From Datisca glomerata (lineage: Eukaryota > Streptophyta > Magnoliopsida > Cucurbitales > Datiscaceae): a stretch of 64,000 nucleotides of DNA. The notes beneath the pieces were generated by a model. It was not told the origin of the DNA, made no database searches, and worked only from the letters and a program-made list of their open reading frames with translations. Below, piece after piece: positions 7,532 to 20,058 of this stretch (its first letter is position 1; each line of letters opens with the position of its first letter). The position numbers and the translations under genes are program-made. The stretch spans positions 41,548 to 105,547 of the forward strand of contig QANY01005068.1 in NCBI GenBank assembly GCA_003255025.1, in the 5' to 3' direction.

Positions 7532-10500
7532 TTAATTGTAAAAAATAGAGGCATTCAATCCCCAGGCAAGCTGAATGGTTTTGTTATCTTCAGTCACAGA
7601 AAATCCTTTAAGACTCAAAAATCTACCTTTAATGGCATTTCTAATGCAAGCCAAGACCACTTTCTTGTCCCTCATTTTGCCCTCAAAGACTCGATTATTT
7701 CTCTCTCTCCAGATATGGTAGACAAACGAACTGAACATAAGCTTCAACATAAGGCCCTAGAAGTAGCCTTTCTTAACTTTCACAAGGAGCCAGGAGATAA
7801 GTTGATTACAGTTCCTAGGAGTAGACACCAAGCCACACAAACCAACCAAATTCTGCCAAATAAAGCTAGAATAAGGGCAAGAAACAAACAGGTGTTCAGA
7901 AGATTCTGAAGGATGCAAGCAAAGTACACAACTACTAACATTGGAAGACCCAGGAGAGGAGGTCCAAGCAGCCAGTCTATTCGCAGTTGCAAGCCTATTA
8001 AGAACAGCAAGCCAAGTAATAAAGCTATATCTGGGAATATGCTTCTTAAACCAAATAAGAGGAGCCTATCTCACTTTATCACCAGCTGGAGCCAGTTTCC
8101 TATAAGTGTGCCCCACAGAGAAAAGACCAGAGTGAGAAAGAGTCCAAATCCAAGAGTCCAAAGAGGACTCTTTAGGAGGGGGAAGATGGACCTCTCTAAT
8201 TGTGATAAGCTTATGGGAGTTAGAAATAGGCCAGTTCCAAGCTGCATTCTAGATCACTGAGCTGACCTTGGTAGTCCAATCCCAACCAGTACCAAAATGA
8301 ATCCTAAGTCCAAACCTTTGAGAAAGAGCCCCCAAAGGGTGTCAAGGGTCCAATAGAAGAGAGATCTGCTCACCATTTCCCACAAAGAGCTTTGCAATAC
8401 CCAGCAAACTTGTCTCTGATTTTCAGAATTTTCCTCCAACTCCAATAAGGATTAGTGGCAAGCTTAACCAAGAAGATAGAGCTCTTCTTGATCAAGAAAA
8501 ACTTGCACCAATCCTTCCAAAGGGAAGCTTTATCCAAAGAGACCAGGAACCAGAAATGCTTAGCCACAACTACTTCTTTAGCTAGAGAGAGATCTCTAAG
8601 GTCCAAACCTCCTTGGGACTTATCAAGGCACAAGTCACTCCAAGCCACTTTAGCACCAGAATGCTTTACAACTGATGCGTTCCACAAGTAATTCCTAATA
8701 ACCACCTGAATCATATTTAAGATCTTCTTGGGAAGAATAAATAAGCCAGTCCAGTATTGAAAAATAGCATAGAGACGGATTTAACCAACTGTAATCTTTC
8801 AGCATAAGAAAGGTAGTTAGACTCCGAAGGCTTCACCCTAGCTGTGATATGGTCTACTAGGGTGATACAATCTGTTTTTCTAAGCTTTGAGGAAATCAAA
8901 GGAACCCCCAAGTATCTCATAGGAAGCTCCCCAATGCTGAAATTGCACAAGTCGAGAATTGCTTGAGAAGTGGATGGATGGACCCCGGACATGAAAATCT
9001 GACTTTTTTGTATATTAGGTTGAAGGCCAGACATGGCCTCAAACAAGTTTAGGCTCTCCATAATAAGTTGAACAGAAGTAATATCACCCTTACAGAAGAT
9101 AAAGAGATCATCAGCAAAGCACAAGTTAACAATACCAAGCTCCTTACCTCCAGTGATAGCCAAAGTCCGCTTTATGAGAAGCATGCTTGAGAATACCAGA
9201 TAGAACCTCCATAACCAACACAAACAGATAGGGAGAGATATGATCACCTTGTCTAAGCCCTTTTAGCTCCAGAGAAGTAGCCAATCAACTCACCATTGAC
9301 CACAATAGAGAAAGAAGGAGAGGAGATACACTCCATCACACAATTAGAGAAATGATCAGGAAACCCCAAACAGTCAAAGATTCTCTCGATACTCTCCTAA
9401 TTCAAGCTATCATAAGCCTTTTTGATATCAACCTTGAAAGCACATCTGGGACTATTAGAAGGCCTATGGTAACCTCTAACCAGCTCTTGAGATAAGAGGA
9501 TGTTGTCAGCAATTCTCCTCCCTGGCACAAAAGCAGTCTGGTTGCTACTAATAAGATCAGGGAGCACTCTTTTAAGTCTATCAACAAGCATTTTAGAAAT
9601 GAATTTATAAACAACATTACAACAAGATATAGGCCTATAGTCACCAACCTTAGAAGGATTGGGGACCTTAGGTATAAGAGCAATGGCAATAGAGTTAACC
9701 TGTTTCAATAATGATTGGGAGCTAAAAACTCCAAAACAGCCTTAGTAACATCTTTGCCCACAATATGCCAACATCTTTTGAAGAAACCAGCAGAGAAGCC
9801 ATCTGGACCAGGGGCTTTACTACTCCCCAAACTAAACATAGTTGTGTGAACGTCTTCCTCTGTATAAGGGTGGTTAAGGATAGCTAAGTGAGCTTGAGAG
9901 AGCTTATTAGGGAGAATCTAAGAGAGAACACTCCAATCCACCTCATGATCAATGTGAGAAGTCCCAAGAAGATTCCCATAATAAGAAAGAATTTGATCTT
10001 TGATAGTCTGGTCATCAGTAATAAGGCCACCCTCCTCATTAACCAACTGATTAATTCTGGATCTGACTCTATTCTTCTTTAGTTTCTGAAAAAAGAAAGA
10101 GGAATTCTAATCACCCAAGGCAAGCCAATCAACTCTGCTTTCCTGCATTCCTGAGCTTAGTGAAATCAGCTAATCTAATTTTCTCCTCCTCTTGAAGAGA
10201 GACAACACTAGGAGAGGCAATAAGGTCAGCTTGCACTTTAGAGAGGGCTTCTCTAGCCATAAGAGCCCTTTTAGAAATATCTGAGCAAAAAGAGGCATTA
10301 AATTTCTTAAGAGCAAATTTAACAGATTTAAGCTTCTTATAGAGACAAAACATGGCTGTCCCAAACACCTCAATCTCCCACGCATCCTTAAGAGCAGCCT
10401 AGAAGCCTTCAAAATCCATCCAAAAATCAAAGAACTTAAAAGAAGGCTTAGGTCTAGCTGAGTTGGCCCTAAGCTGAATAATAATAGGAGAGTGATCAGA

Positions 10501-11178
10501 GATACCCGGGGTGTGAAAATGGCAAGAAGTAGCAGTAAACAACATAGCCCAATCACCGTTAACCAGGGCTCTATCGAGCTTGCGCATCTTGCTACCCTCA
10601 CCAACTTGACCATTCCACCAGGTGAATTGACAGCCACTATAAGGGAGGTCGAGAACCCCCAAATGATCAAGACAAGAAGCAAAGTCAATTGAGCTATCAT
10701 TCCACTTGAAATCACCACCACAATGCTCAATAGGCTTCAAAATAGCATTAAAGTCACCAAGAATTAGCCAAGGCTTCCCCTGACTTAATGTCTTATGAGA
10801 GCCAAGCTTTTCCCACAAAGGCTTCCTGGGGATAGCATCATTGGCTGCATACACCACAGAGACAAAAAAATCTTTCTTTTCATGGAGAATGGTTAGCTTA
10901 CAAAACATAGCTTGATCAAAGGCATCAATTAGAAGAACATCCAAAATCTTGGGATCCCAAGCTAAAACAATTCTACATTTGCTAGTAGGACAATGGTTAG
11001 CAAAGGTAGCCCAATTGGGAAAAACAGATCTAGAAAGTCCAGTAAAATTATTACACTTGATCTTAGTCTCAACTAAAGAACAAAAATATAATTTAATGTC
11101 TTTACAAAGTTTCCTAACTTCAGCTTGCTTTAGAAGGCCATTAAGCCCTCTTATATTCCAAGAAGCTAAATTAATCAT
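7532..11178 (-). pseudogene. LINE-C ORF2 pseudogene
   Basis: Closely related to LINE-A ORF2 over its whole length, but broken. The endonuclease domain is open from its ATG at 11178 to 10399 (WNIRGL, LGDFNA and SDHSPI present) and ends at a TAG replacing a tryptophan codon. Reverse transcriptase appears in pieces (9708-9397 with FVPGRRIADN; 9247-8717 with FADDLF; 8714-8370). The zf-RVT region and C-terminus run down to 7532. Several frameshifts and stops separate them. Not functional. Confidence 0.9.
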
Positions 11179-13018
11179 AAAAAGGGGGAGAGAGAGTCAC
11201 CATTCTCAGGGGGAGCCTGAGTAACTGATCAGCCAATAAGAAAGAGCCTTCAGCCTTTCGCTTCTTTTTCAACCTCTTCAAAGATGATTTAGAGAGCTTG
11301 GGAGAAGGACCAGGTTGGATAGTGATATTGACAATTGAGGAAGCTTTGGGGGGAGCCAAACTCAATGTAGAGTCAGAAGAGGCTTGAGGCTCATTTTTAT
11401 CCTCACAAGGCTCAATGAGACCCTTACCCTTCCTTTTGCTAACCACCTGAGTCCATTCATTGTCTTGGTCTTCCACATGGATGGTATTAAGAGGAAAGGG
11501 AGGAGAGATTTCACCCTTTGGCTCCTCATAAACCATAAGCTCCCTATTATCTTGGGGAGAAGAACCTTTGCTAGCGGTTTCTTCCTCACTAGCTAGATTA
11601 TTCTTAGGGGCCACTTTGGCATCACAATCATGACCAAAGAGGCAACATTTAGCACATCTCTTAGGTAGACACTCATACTCCACCTCCACCACCACTGGAT
11701 CCCATCCGTCAAGGCCAAGGTCAATGGTGAAAAACTTAATCAAATCAGAGGTGCCAAGGTCCATCTTCTAAGACTGAGTTTCTATCCTCCACAGAGCCAA
11801 ATTTGAAATAGAAAAGGCCTCTGGCAGCCGAGACCTTCTGAATTCCTCTTTTAGCCCAAAGTTGCAAAGCAATTTTCTTAACTAAGTGTAATGGAGCTGC
11901 CCTTCCAACAAAGTAGCCAACAAGGCAGCCTTCCCACCTAGAAAAATTCTCTTTAGTAATATAATCAGGAAGCTTAACTGTGACATTACCATTTTTCGTA
12001 AAGGAAGAGCTCACATAACCTAAGCTTAGCTTCTTTTTCAGGTTACCTTTAACCTTTTCAGCCCATGAACCAGCCGGTTTCTCATGAGCAACACTCTTAT
12101 TAGCTAAAAGGTCACTCTATTCTCATGCAGCTTTTTAGAAGAAGAAGTTGGGGAAGGAGGAGGAGAGCTCACCTTCTGTTTTCCATTAGAATCTGGTTTA
12201 GGAGAGAGAGAGATTTCTCCATGCTCAAACCCACAACCATGGCAGCCCTTGACATCTTTGGTAGAAGTCAAATCCACCTTGTCACTCACAATCAATGCTG
12301 AGGTTGAGCTAAGGGAGGAGAGAGGATCTGCCACCAGCTTTGGAACTCCACCTACGTTCACATCATTGTCATAGAAATGAGAAATATCTTATTTCTCTTT
12401 CCCTTCAATCAAAACACCATCTACTTTCTCTTTTCCCCAAGCTTACCACATCACACCCAAAGGGGCTGTCCACGTCATGATGGGAGAGAGGAGCCTTATC
12501 TAATAAAGAATTACCTTTTTGAGTGTCCTTTCCTTTATTTGAAAGGATAGTCGTAGATTGTTGACCAAGTTGAAGCTTGGGAGCTGGAGCCTCACTCTTC
12601 CCCAAGCTGACCACATCACACCCACTTGCCAAAAAGGAGCTGTCACCTCTCCCTTTTGATATGTTTGGCAGCTGCTTTTCCTCTTCTCCAAGCAAGATGA
12701 TTTGAGACAAGCTTGATTTGTCTTCTATCAAAGGACACTCATCATTACCTTTGACAGAGAGGTAATGAGTATCATCTTCAACCTTTGGAGCTCTAGGCAA
12801 GCTGGTTGATCTCCGAGCACCACCTCTAGCTCCTCCTCTTATGCTACTTCTCTTTAGACTTGAACGAAGTTGGTCTGAAAGAGTCAGCTCAAGTAAATTG
12901 CTCCGATTGTGATCAGAAGAAATAAAATTATCTCTAAGCTTTGAATGATCAGAAATAATCTCTTTTGCAACTAATAAACTCGAAGCTTCCTTGGACTGAG
13001 CTTCTAACTTCCCAGGCT
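11171..13018 (-). pseudogene. LINE-C ORF1 pseudogene
   Basis: ORF1 encodes the LINE RNA-binding protein. Read 5' to 3' on the minus strand, it has a Ser/Lys-rich linker (12800-12104), a DUF4283-like domain (12014-11745, from KLPDYITKENFSRWEG), a Cys-rich CAKCCLFGHDC knuckle-like motif near 11650, and a basic tail ending at 11171. Frameshifts split it into at least four pieces, and the N-terminus (present at 19311 and 21797) is missing. Near 12440 a segment differs from the LINE-F version, with locally duplicated sequence. Its stop lies inside the ORF2 start region, an 8-base overlap. Confidence 0.85.
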
Positions 13019-13596
13019 AAGATAAACAAATAAAGCTATCTTTAATTCAAATTCAAATTTGAATTTCATTGGAATTTTAATTTGAAATTTGAATTTGAAT
13101 TTACATTTCTTTTCAACAGCTATTTATCTTTAAAAAATGGACAAAAGGAAAAAAAGAAAAAAAGAAAAGAAAGAAGATTGTTGGAGATAGAACACTGCTT
13201 TGTTTTCCTTGCTTCTCATTCATCAATCGAGTATTTTAGAAAACTCTTTCACGTCTTTTGCTTCCTTTTGAAGTTTTCTTATTTTCTTGGCTCCTTAATG
13301 CTTATTTCTTTTCTTTCTATTCCCATTTTTGCTTCAACTAAGTTTTTAAATTCTGATTTTTGAGATTTGTCACCATATAACAGATTGCTCCTTAAGATTT
13401 GTTGATTTTTTATCCTGTTAAGAACATAAAAGGGGCTGGCTTGAGTGGTAAAAGACAAGAGTGGTGATATCATCTTGAGAAAAAGCCAAAATAGAGTGAA
13501 ACACGAGCGAAACGAGTGCTAATAATCTGATTTGAGTGTAAACACGTGAGGGAGTGTGTGAGGAACAACAATCCTTTTATTTTTCAGATCGTTAAC

Positions 13597-14150
13597 ATGA
13601 GTAGCGGCGGAGAACAAAAAATGATCAACATGAAGATGTTTATGAAGTCATTTAATGATCAATTTAAGTTGCTGAATGCGAGATTTGGTTGTTTGCAAAT
13701 CTGCTGGTTCAAGATCCAATACAAGACGTTTTGTAGAGGAAGAGGAGGAAGAATATTCTGATGGTGGGAGTACTAGTTCAAGGAGGAGAAAGAGTAACAG
13801 TGAAAGGACGGATAGCAATCGGGGAATCATTAAAATGACAATCCTTACGTTCATTGGGAACAATGATCCAGAGTTGTATTTGGAGTGGGAAAGAAAAGTT
13901 GAACATGTGTTTGACTATCATAATTATTCAGAAGATAATAAAGTCAAATTGGCAGCCATGGAGTTTGATGATTATGCGAGTATTTGGTGGCATCGATTAG
14001 TTCTAATAAAAAAAAGGAATGGAGAGTGAACTATTCGCACTTGGGAGGAGATGAAAGTGGTTATGCGGAAGAGGTTTATACCTAACGACTACTATAAGGA
14101 TTTGCCAAGAAAATTGCAGAGGCTGTCTCAAGGCTGCAAGAGTGTGGATG
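13597..14150 (+). pseudogene. Gyp2 gag, broken, left arm
   Basis: Starts with ATG at 13597 (MSSGGEQKMINMKMF), shifts frame near 13680-13760, then encodes an acidic stretch and the gag core (FIGNNDPELYLEWERKVE, then YASIWWH). An AGA-to-TGA change stops it at about 14027. The right arm is open at this codon and continues with [13 protein letters not shown]. Homology continues to about 14130, where a purine-rich tract begins. Confidence 0.8.
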
Positions 14151-14312
14151 AGAGAAAAGAAAATAAGAGAAAAGAAATCGAGAGAAAAGAAAATGAGAGA
14201 AAATAGATCGAGAGAAAAGGAAATGAGCGAAAAGAAATTGAGAGAAAAGAAATTGAGGGAAAAGAAAAAGAGAGCATTTTAGCCATAGTTAGAGCGAGAG
14301 AGAAAAAAATCA
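14136..14312 (+). repeat. Purine-rich GAGAAAAGAAA repeat at the Gyp2 deletion junction
   Basis: Tandem, imperfect 11-16-bp purine units lie exactly where gag is joined to RNase H. The right arm has a shorter version at about 27370-27450. Both copies have the same gag/RNase H junction, so the repeat marks the deletion in the founder element. Confidence 0.7.
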
Positions 14313-14370
14313 ATTTCTATAAAAAATAAGTGAGAATTATGAAGATATCTTTCTCGAGGAAAAGGTAGAG

Positions 14371-15804
14371 GTGATAAGAGATTGGCCTACTACACCTAAG
14401 AATGCAAATGTGAATCTTCAAACATGGCAACAATACTTGTGGCCGAGGGAATTCATCATTGATTTTGATCATGAGAGCTTGAAGTTCTTAAAATCCCAAG
14501 GTAAGCTTAACAAAAGACACACTAAGTGGCTGGTGTTCATCGAAATGTTTCCGTACATAATCAAATACAAACATGGGAAGGAAAACGTTGTGGCTGATGC
14601 ATTGTCTAGGAGGTACACCTTACTTACTTCTTTGAAAACTAAATTGCTTCGTCTTGCATTGCTTAAATATTTGTATGCTACTGATTTAGATTTTAGCCAA
14701 GCATGGATTTCATGTGATAAGTGTGCATTTGGTGATTCTTATAGGCATGAAGAATTTCTATTGAAGAAAGATAAGTTATGTCTGTCTATTAGTTCTATTC
14801 GTGAGTTACTTGTTAGGGAAACTCATGGGGGCGGTTTTCAGCATTTTGGTGTGCTTAAGATTCTAGGTTTACTATGTGAGAATTTGTATTGGCCTAATAT
14901 GAACCATGATGTGCAATGTGTGTGTGATAAGTGCATTACATGTAGACAAGTAAAATCTAAAGTTAAACTGCATGACATAAACAAACCCTTTACCCATGCC
15001 TAGCCAACCTTAGATTGATATTTCTATGGATTTTGTTTTAGGATTGCCAAGGTCTCAAAGTGGTAAGGATAGCATATTTGTTGTTGTTGATAGGTTTAGT
15101 AAAATGGCTCATTTCGTTGCATGTTCTAAAACCAATGATGCAACACATATTGCTGACTTGTTCTTTAAAGAAGTTGTCCGATTACAGGGTTTGCCTAAAA
15201 CAATTGTTAGTGATAGAGATGTTAAGTTCTTAAGTCATTTTTGGCGCACTTTGTGGAGCAAATTAGGAACTCTACTATTACACATCCTTAAATGGATGGA
15301 CAAATTGAAGTAGGTAATTGGACACTCACTACTTTGTTGCATGCTATCCTACAAAAGAACATAAAACAATGGAAAAAGTGTTTGCCAAACATTGAGTTTG
15401 CATATAACAGATCTGTTCCTTCTATTACTTCATTTTCACCTTTTGAAGTTGTTTAAGGTTTTAACCCTTTAACTCCGGTGGATATTTTGCCTTTGCCTAC
15501 TAATGAGCATACTAATCTAGAAGGTAAGAAAATGGCAGATTTTGTGAAAGATTTGCATGCCAAGGTTCATGCTAACATTGAGAGGAAGAATGAACAATAT
15601 GCTAAGCAAGCAATAAGGGGCGTTTACACGTTGTTTTTCAACCTGGAGATTGGGTTTGGGTGCATGTGCGTAAGGAGAGGTTTCCTGCACAAAGGAAGTC
15701 AAAATTGTAGCCTAGCGGAGATGGACCTTTTCAAGTCTTGGAACGAATCAATGATAATGTTAGTGCAACTTTTAATGTGGCTGATTTGTCGTTGTTTGAT
15801 GTAG
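14371..15804 (+). pseudogene. Gyp2 RNase H-integrase remnant, left arm
   Basis: The RNase H C-terminal part is open from 14371 ([19 protein letters not shown], then ADALSRRY). The integrase zinc-binding region follows, with VRETHGGG and CDKCITCRQVKSK. The integrase core begins near 15026 ([36 protein letters not shown]), so two catalytic Asp positions are visible. The region of the catalytic Glu is frameshifted near 15290. A shift and a TGG-to-TAG stop lie at 15000-15015. The C-terminal part (15478-15804) is out of frame. The right arm shares the 15000 lesions, which therefore predate the duplication. Confidence 0.82.
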
Positions 15805-15829
15805 GCGATTTTGTGGGCGTGACATGTTC

Positions 15830-16997
15830 TTGAACTGACTTTTGACACCCAATACGCATTTGTGATAAGAATTTGGAATTTTGTGGTCGTTTTGGCATGG
15901 CATGTACTCGAATTGATTTTTGACACCCGATACATATTTGAGATAAGAGTTTGGAGTGTTGTGGTCATTTTCAGTGCTTCTAGTGTAATACGGAGTCAAA
16001 ACGACCCAATGAGACGTGTTTAAGCCAAACTAGATGAATTTTGCTAAATTTCACTCTTTTGGGCATGGCATGAACTCGAAATGACTTTTGACACCCAATA
16101 CACGCTTTAGGATTAGAATTTAGAGTGTTTTGGTCCTTTTAGGTGCTTCTTATGCCATACGGAGTCAAAAAACCTCAATGGGAAGTGTTTAGGCCAAAAA
16201 GATGAACTTGGTAAACTTGGATCTTTTGGGCATGAAATGCATTTGAACTGACTTTTGAATGCAACGCACATTTGGGATAAGAATTTGGAGTGTTTTGGTC
16301 ATTTTAGGTACTTCTAATGCCATACGGAGTCAAAAAGTCCCAATGGGACGTGTTTAGGCCAAAACAAGATGAACTTGGTTAGACTTGGATCTTTTGGGCA
16401 TGACATGCACCGGAACTGACTTTTGACACCCAATAGACATTGAGGATAAGAATTTGGAGTGATTTGGTCATTTTAGGTACTTCTAATGCCATATGGAGTC
16501 AAAAAGTCCCAACAGGACCTGTTTAGGCCAAAACTAGATGAACTTGGTTAGACTTGGATCTTTTGGGCATGACATGCACCCGAACTGACTTTTGACACCC
16601 AATACACATTCGCGTTAAGAATTTGGATTGTTGTGGTCATTTTAGGTGCTTCTAGGGCGATACGGAGTCAAAATGCCTTAATGGGACGTGTTTAGGCTCA
16701 AACTAGATGAACTTGGCTAAACTTGGATCTTTAAGGCATGGCACACACTTGAACTGACTTTTGAATGCAACGCATGTTTGGGATAAGAATTTGGAGTGTT
16801 TTGGTCATTTTAGGTTCTTCTAATGCCATACGGAGTCAAAAAGTCTCAATGTGATGTGTTTAGGCCCAAACTAGATGAGTTTGGCTAAACTTGGCTCTTT
16901 TGTGCGTGGGATGTACTCAAACTAACTTTTGACACCCAATACACGTTTGGGATAATAATTTTGAGTGTTGTGGTTGTTTTAGGTGTTCTAGTGCCAT
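15830..16997 (+). repeat. ~168-bp tandem satellite, block 1a
   Basis: About seven head-to-tail monomers. Spacings between GGAGTCAAAA landmarks (15992, 16161, 16326, 16495, 16664, 16832) are 165-169 bp, close to nucleosomal repeat length as in many plant satellites. Typical landmarks are TTTGACACCCAATACAC, GGTGCTTCTAGTGCC and GATGAACTTGGCTAAAC. Monomers are diverged and there is no coding potential. The block ends with the LINE-D target duplication. Confidence 0.95.
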
Positions 16998-18246
16998 GGT
17001 TTGGGCCTTAGAGATCTCTCTTTGGCTAATGAAGTGGTTGTTGCTAAGCATTTTTGGTTCTGGTCTCTTTAGTTAAAGCTTCTCTTTGGAAGGACCGGTA
17101 CAAAGTTTTCTTGATCAAGAAGAGCTCTATTTTCTTAGTTAAGCTTACCTCTAATCCTTCTTTGAGTTGGAGGAAGATTCTGAAAGTTAGAGACAAGTTT
17201 ACTGGGTTTTGTAAAGCTCAGGTGGGAAATGGTGAGCATCTCTCTCTTCTCATGGACCCTTGGCACCCTTTGGGGGCATTTTCTCAAAAGTTTGGGTCTA
17301 GGATTCAGTCTGGCACTGGCTGGGATTGGTCTACCAAGGTGAGCTCTGTTATTACCAATGGTGCTAAGAACTGGCCCTCTTCTAACACCCATGAGCTTAT
17401 TACTATTAGGGAGGTTTCTCTTACTCCCCCTAGGGAGCACTTTATTGACTCTTGGATTTGGTCTCCTTCTCCTACTGATCTTTTCTCTATGGGACATACT
17501 TATAGGGCCCTTGCTCCAGCTTGTGGGAAAGTGAGATTTGCTCCTCTTATTTGGTTTAAGAAACATATCCTGAGATTTAGCTTCATTGCTTAGCTTGCTA
17601 TCCTTAATAGGTTAGCTACTGGTGATAGACTTGCTATTTGGTTACCTTCTTCTGCTACTCATAATACTTCTTGTGTCTTTTGCATGGAGCCTTTAGAAAC
17701 TTCAGAGCATTTGTTTGTTACTTGCCCCTTCTCCAAGCACATTTGGCAGGTTATGTGTGGTTGGTGTGGTTTGACTTCTTCTCCTAGAAATTGGTCCCAA
17801 TGGATTTCTTGGCTTCTTGTGAAAACAAGGGGAGGTGAGCTTGTGGGGCATGTTTTGAGGCTTTCCTTTTGTTCCTTTATCTACCATGTGTGGAGAGAGA
17901 GGAACTCTAGAGTGTTTGAAGGAAAAATAAGAGATAATAAAGCAGTTCTGACTAATATTGCTAGTGCTATTAAGGGCAGGCTTTGGAGCTTGAAAGGTTT
18001 TACTGATTCTCCTCATAACAAATCTATTCAACGAGCATGGGGGTTTACTTCTACTATATTTGACACTTAAGCTTCTTTGTGTAATTTTGTAGCCTAGTGG
18101 GCTTCACTTCACTAGGTTTCTTGGGTTTCTATCTTTTTATTGCCCTATGGTTTCGCTTTTTACTCTTGTAATATCCTGGGGTATGCCCCTTGTATATTTG
18201 TAAGTTTTTAGTTCAGTTTATAATTTTTTTAATTTACCGAAAAAAA
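16998..18246 (+). mobile_element. LINE-D, 3' fragment in satellite, target duplication visible
   Basis: A 5'-truncated LINE of ~1.25 kb with the last ~345 codons of ORF2 (GLRDLSLANEV to the stop at 18070), broken by a frameshift near 17080 and a stop near 17593. The 3' UTR has the hairpin and ends in ACCGAAAAAAA. It is flanked by GTGTTCTAGTGCCAT at 16983-16997 and 18247-18261, a duplicated piece of satellite monomer. LINE-G sits at the same satellite position in block 2. The sequence differs from LINE-A and LINE-C enough to mark another subfamily. Confidence 0.93.
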
Positions 18247-19225
18247 GTGTTCTAGTGCCATACAGAGTCAAAAAGTTTCAATAGGACGTGTTTAGGGCAA
18301 ACTAGATGAACTTGGCTAAACTTTAATCTTTTGGGCATGACATGCACTAGAACTAACTGTTGACAACCAATACACATTTATGATAAGAATATGGAGTGTA
18401 ATGACCATTTTAGGTGCTTCAAATGCCATTCGGTGTCAAAAAGACCTAAGGGGATGTGTTTTTAGGCCAAATAGAATGTGGAGTGTTGTGGTCATTTTAG
18501 GTACTTGTAGTGTCATACAGAGTCAAAAACACTCAATGGTGCGTGTTTAGGCCCAAACTAGATGAACTTTGCCAAACTTGGCTCTTCCAGGCATGGTATG
18601 AACTTGAACTGAGTTTGGACAACCAATACACGTTTGGGATAAGAATTTGGAATGTCGTGGTCCTTTTAGGTGCTTCTACTGTCATATGGAGTCAAAAAGT
18701 CCAAATGAGACGTTTTGGGCCAAAACTAGATGAACTTAGCTAAACTTGGCTCTTTTGGGCATGAAATGTACTCGAACTGACTTTTGACACCCAAAACACT
18801 TTTGGGATCAGAATTTAGCGTGTTGATGTTGTTTTAGGTGCTTCTAGTGCCATAAAGAGTAAAAAAGACCCAATTGTACGTGTTTAGGGCCAAACTAGAT
18901 GAACTTGTCTAAACATGGATATTTTGGGCATGCCATGCACTCGAACTGGCTTTTAACAACCAATACACGTTTGGGATATAAGAATTTGGAATGTGTTGGT
19001 CGTTTAGGGGCTTCTAGTGCCATACAAATTCAAAAAGACTCAACGAGACGTGTTCAGGGCCAAACAAGATGAGGTTGACTAAACATGGTTATTTTGGGCA
19101 TGGCATACTCGAACGGACTTTTGACGCTGAATACACGTTTGGGATAATAATTTGGATTGTTGCGGTCATTTTAGGTGCTGAATAATAATTTGGACTTTTG
19201 ACGCCGAATACACGCTGAATACACG
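18247..19225 (+). repeat. ~168-bp tandem satellite, block 1b
   Basis: A continuation of block 1a after LINE-D, about six degenerate monomers. Near 19180-19225 the monomer is scrambled, with repeated ACGC(C/T)GAATACACG pieces, and the block ends at the LINE-E 5' end. Confidence 0.93.
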
Positions 19226-20058
19226 TTTGGGATAAACTCTCCCCTCTCTCTAGAATTCTCATTTTTGTTTTAGCCTCTCCCTCCCTTAGGGGAGGCCACG
19301 ACCTCTAACAATGGTTAATGATGAGTACATTAAGCATGCTGCAGAAGTTGGTAAGCAAGTTTCAGGTGGTGTTAAGAAAGATTCAGCTAGTGGGCAAGCT
19401 AAGCTTGGAGTGTCTTTCAATGGCCATGCTGTTTTGAATCATACGGTTACTAAGGGAGCTAGGGAAGCTAAAACCCATGTTATTGGTTTTAATGCTCTTA
19501 AGCAAGGTTCTAATACGAAGAAATTTGGACCAGAGAGTGGTTTTGATGAGCCTGGGAAGTTAGAAGCTCAGTCCAAGGAAGCTTCGAGTTTATTAGTTGC
19601 AAAAGAGATTATTTCTGAGCATTCAAAGCTTAGAGACAATTTTATTTCTTCTGATCACAATCAGAGCAATCTACTTGAGCTGACTCTTTCAGACCAACTT
19701 CGTTCAAGTCTAAAGAGAAGTAGCATAAGAGGAGGAGCTAGAGGTGGTGCTCGGAGATCAACCAGCTTGCCTAGAGCTCCAAAGGTTGAAGATGATACTC
19801 ATTACCTCTCTGTCAAAGGTAATGATGAGTGTCCTTTGATAGAAGACAAATCAAGCTTGTCTCAAATCATCTTGCTTGGAGAAGAGGAAAAGCAGCTGCC
19901 AAACATATCAAAAGGGAGAGGTGACAGCTCCTTTTTGGCAAGTGGGTGTGATGTGGTCAGCTTGGGGAAGAGTGAGGCTCTAGCTCCCAAGCTTCAACTT
20001 GGTCAACAATCTACTACTATCCTTTCAAATAAAGGAAAGGACACTCAAAAAGGTAATT
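19226..20058 (+). mobile_element. LINE-E, 5' part, running into the assembly gap
   Basis: Starts at the probable true LINE 5' end (ACTCTCCCCTCTCTCTAG...). It has an ~85-base 5' UTR and the ORF1 start at 19311, and is cut by the gap at 20059. Nearly the same sequence, reversed, ends at about 21886 (LINE-F). Satellite sequence AATACACGTTTGGGA flanks the pair on both sides, so the whole unit may sit within one target duplication. Confidence 0.85.
19311..20058 (+). CDS. LINE ORF1 N-terminal part, open to the gap
   Basis: About 249 codons of LINE ORF1 from MVNDEYIKHAAEVGKQVSGG, with a basic RGGARGGARRS patch and an acidic/Ser-rich linker. It is open throughout, unlike LINE-F. The start is the first ATG after a short 5' UTR and matches the LINE-F start. 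The DUF4283-like domain and knuckle would lie beyond the gap. The N-terminal region has no motif I recognise. Confidence 0.75.

Larger units (their letters stand above)
7352..13018 (-). mobile_element. LINE-C, nearly full-length degenerate L1-type element
   Basis: This ~5.7-kb minus-strand LINE has its 3' A tail at 7352-7360 and a 5' truncation in ORF1 at about 13018. It carries ORF1 and ORF2 equivalents, both broken. It interrupts Gyp1 RT on its low side and abuts Gyp2 leader/LTR sequence on its high side. In the right arm those two flanks (31690 and about 28560) are ~3.1 kb apart, with Gyp1 RNase H/integrase and other sequence between. The left arm has thus lost that target sequence where the LINE sits. 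Confidence 0.9.
13019..15830 (+). mobile_element. Gyp2 (Ty3/Gypsy) deletion derivative, left arm
   Basis: A second Gypsy family with a gag remnant followed directly by RNase H and integrase; protease and reverse transcriptase are absent. 13019-13596 is non-coding LTR/leader sequence. It includes GAGTGTAAACACGTGAGGG near 13532, shared with the Gyp1 leader, which suggests related elements. The homologous inverted copy is at 26300-28560. The arms are collinear from 13019 to about 15346. 15346-15830 is integrase C-terminal sequence found only in the left arm, and satellite follows. Confidence 0.8.
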
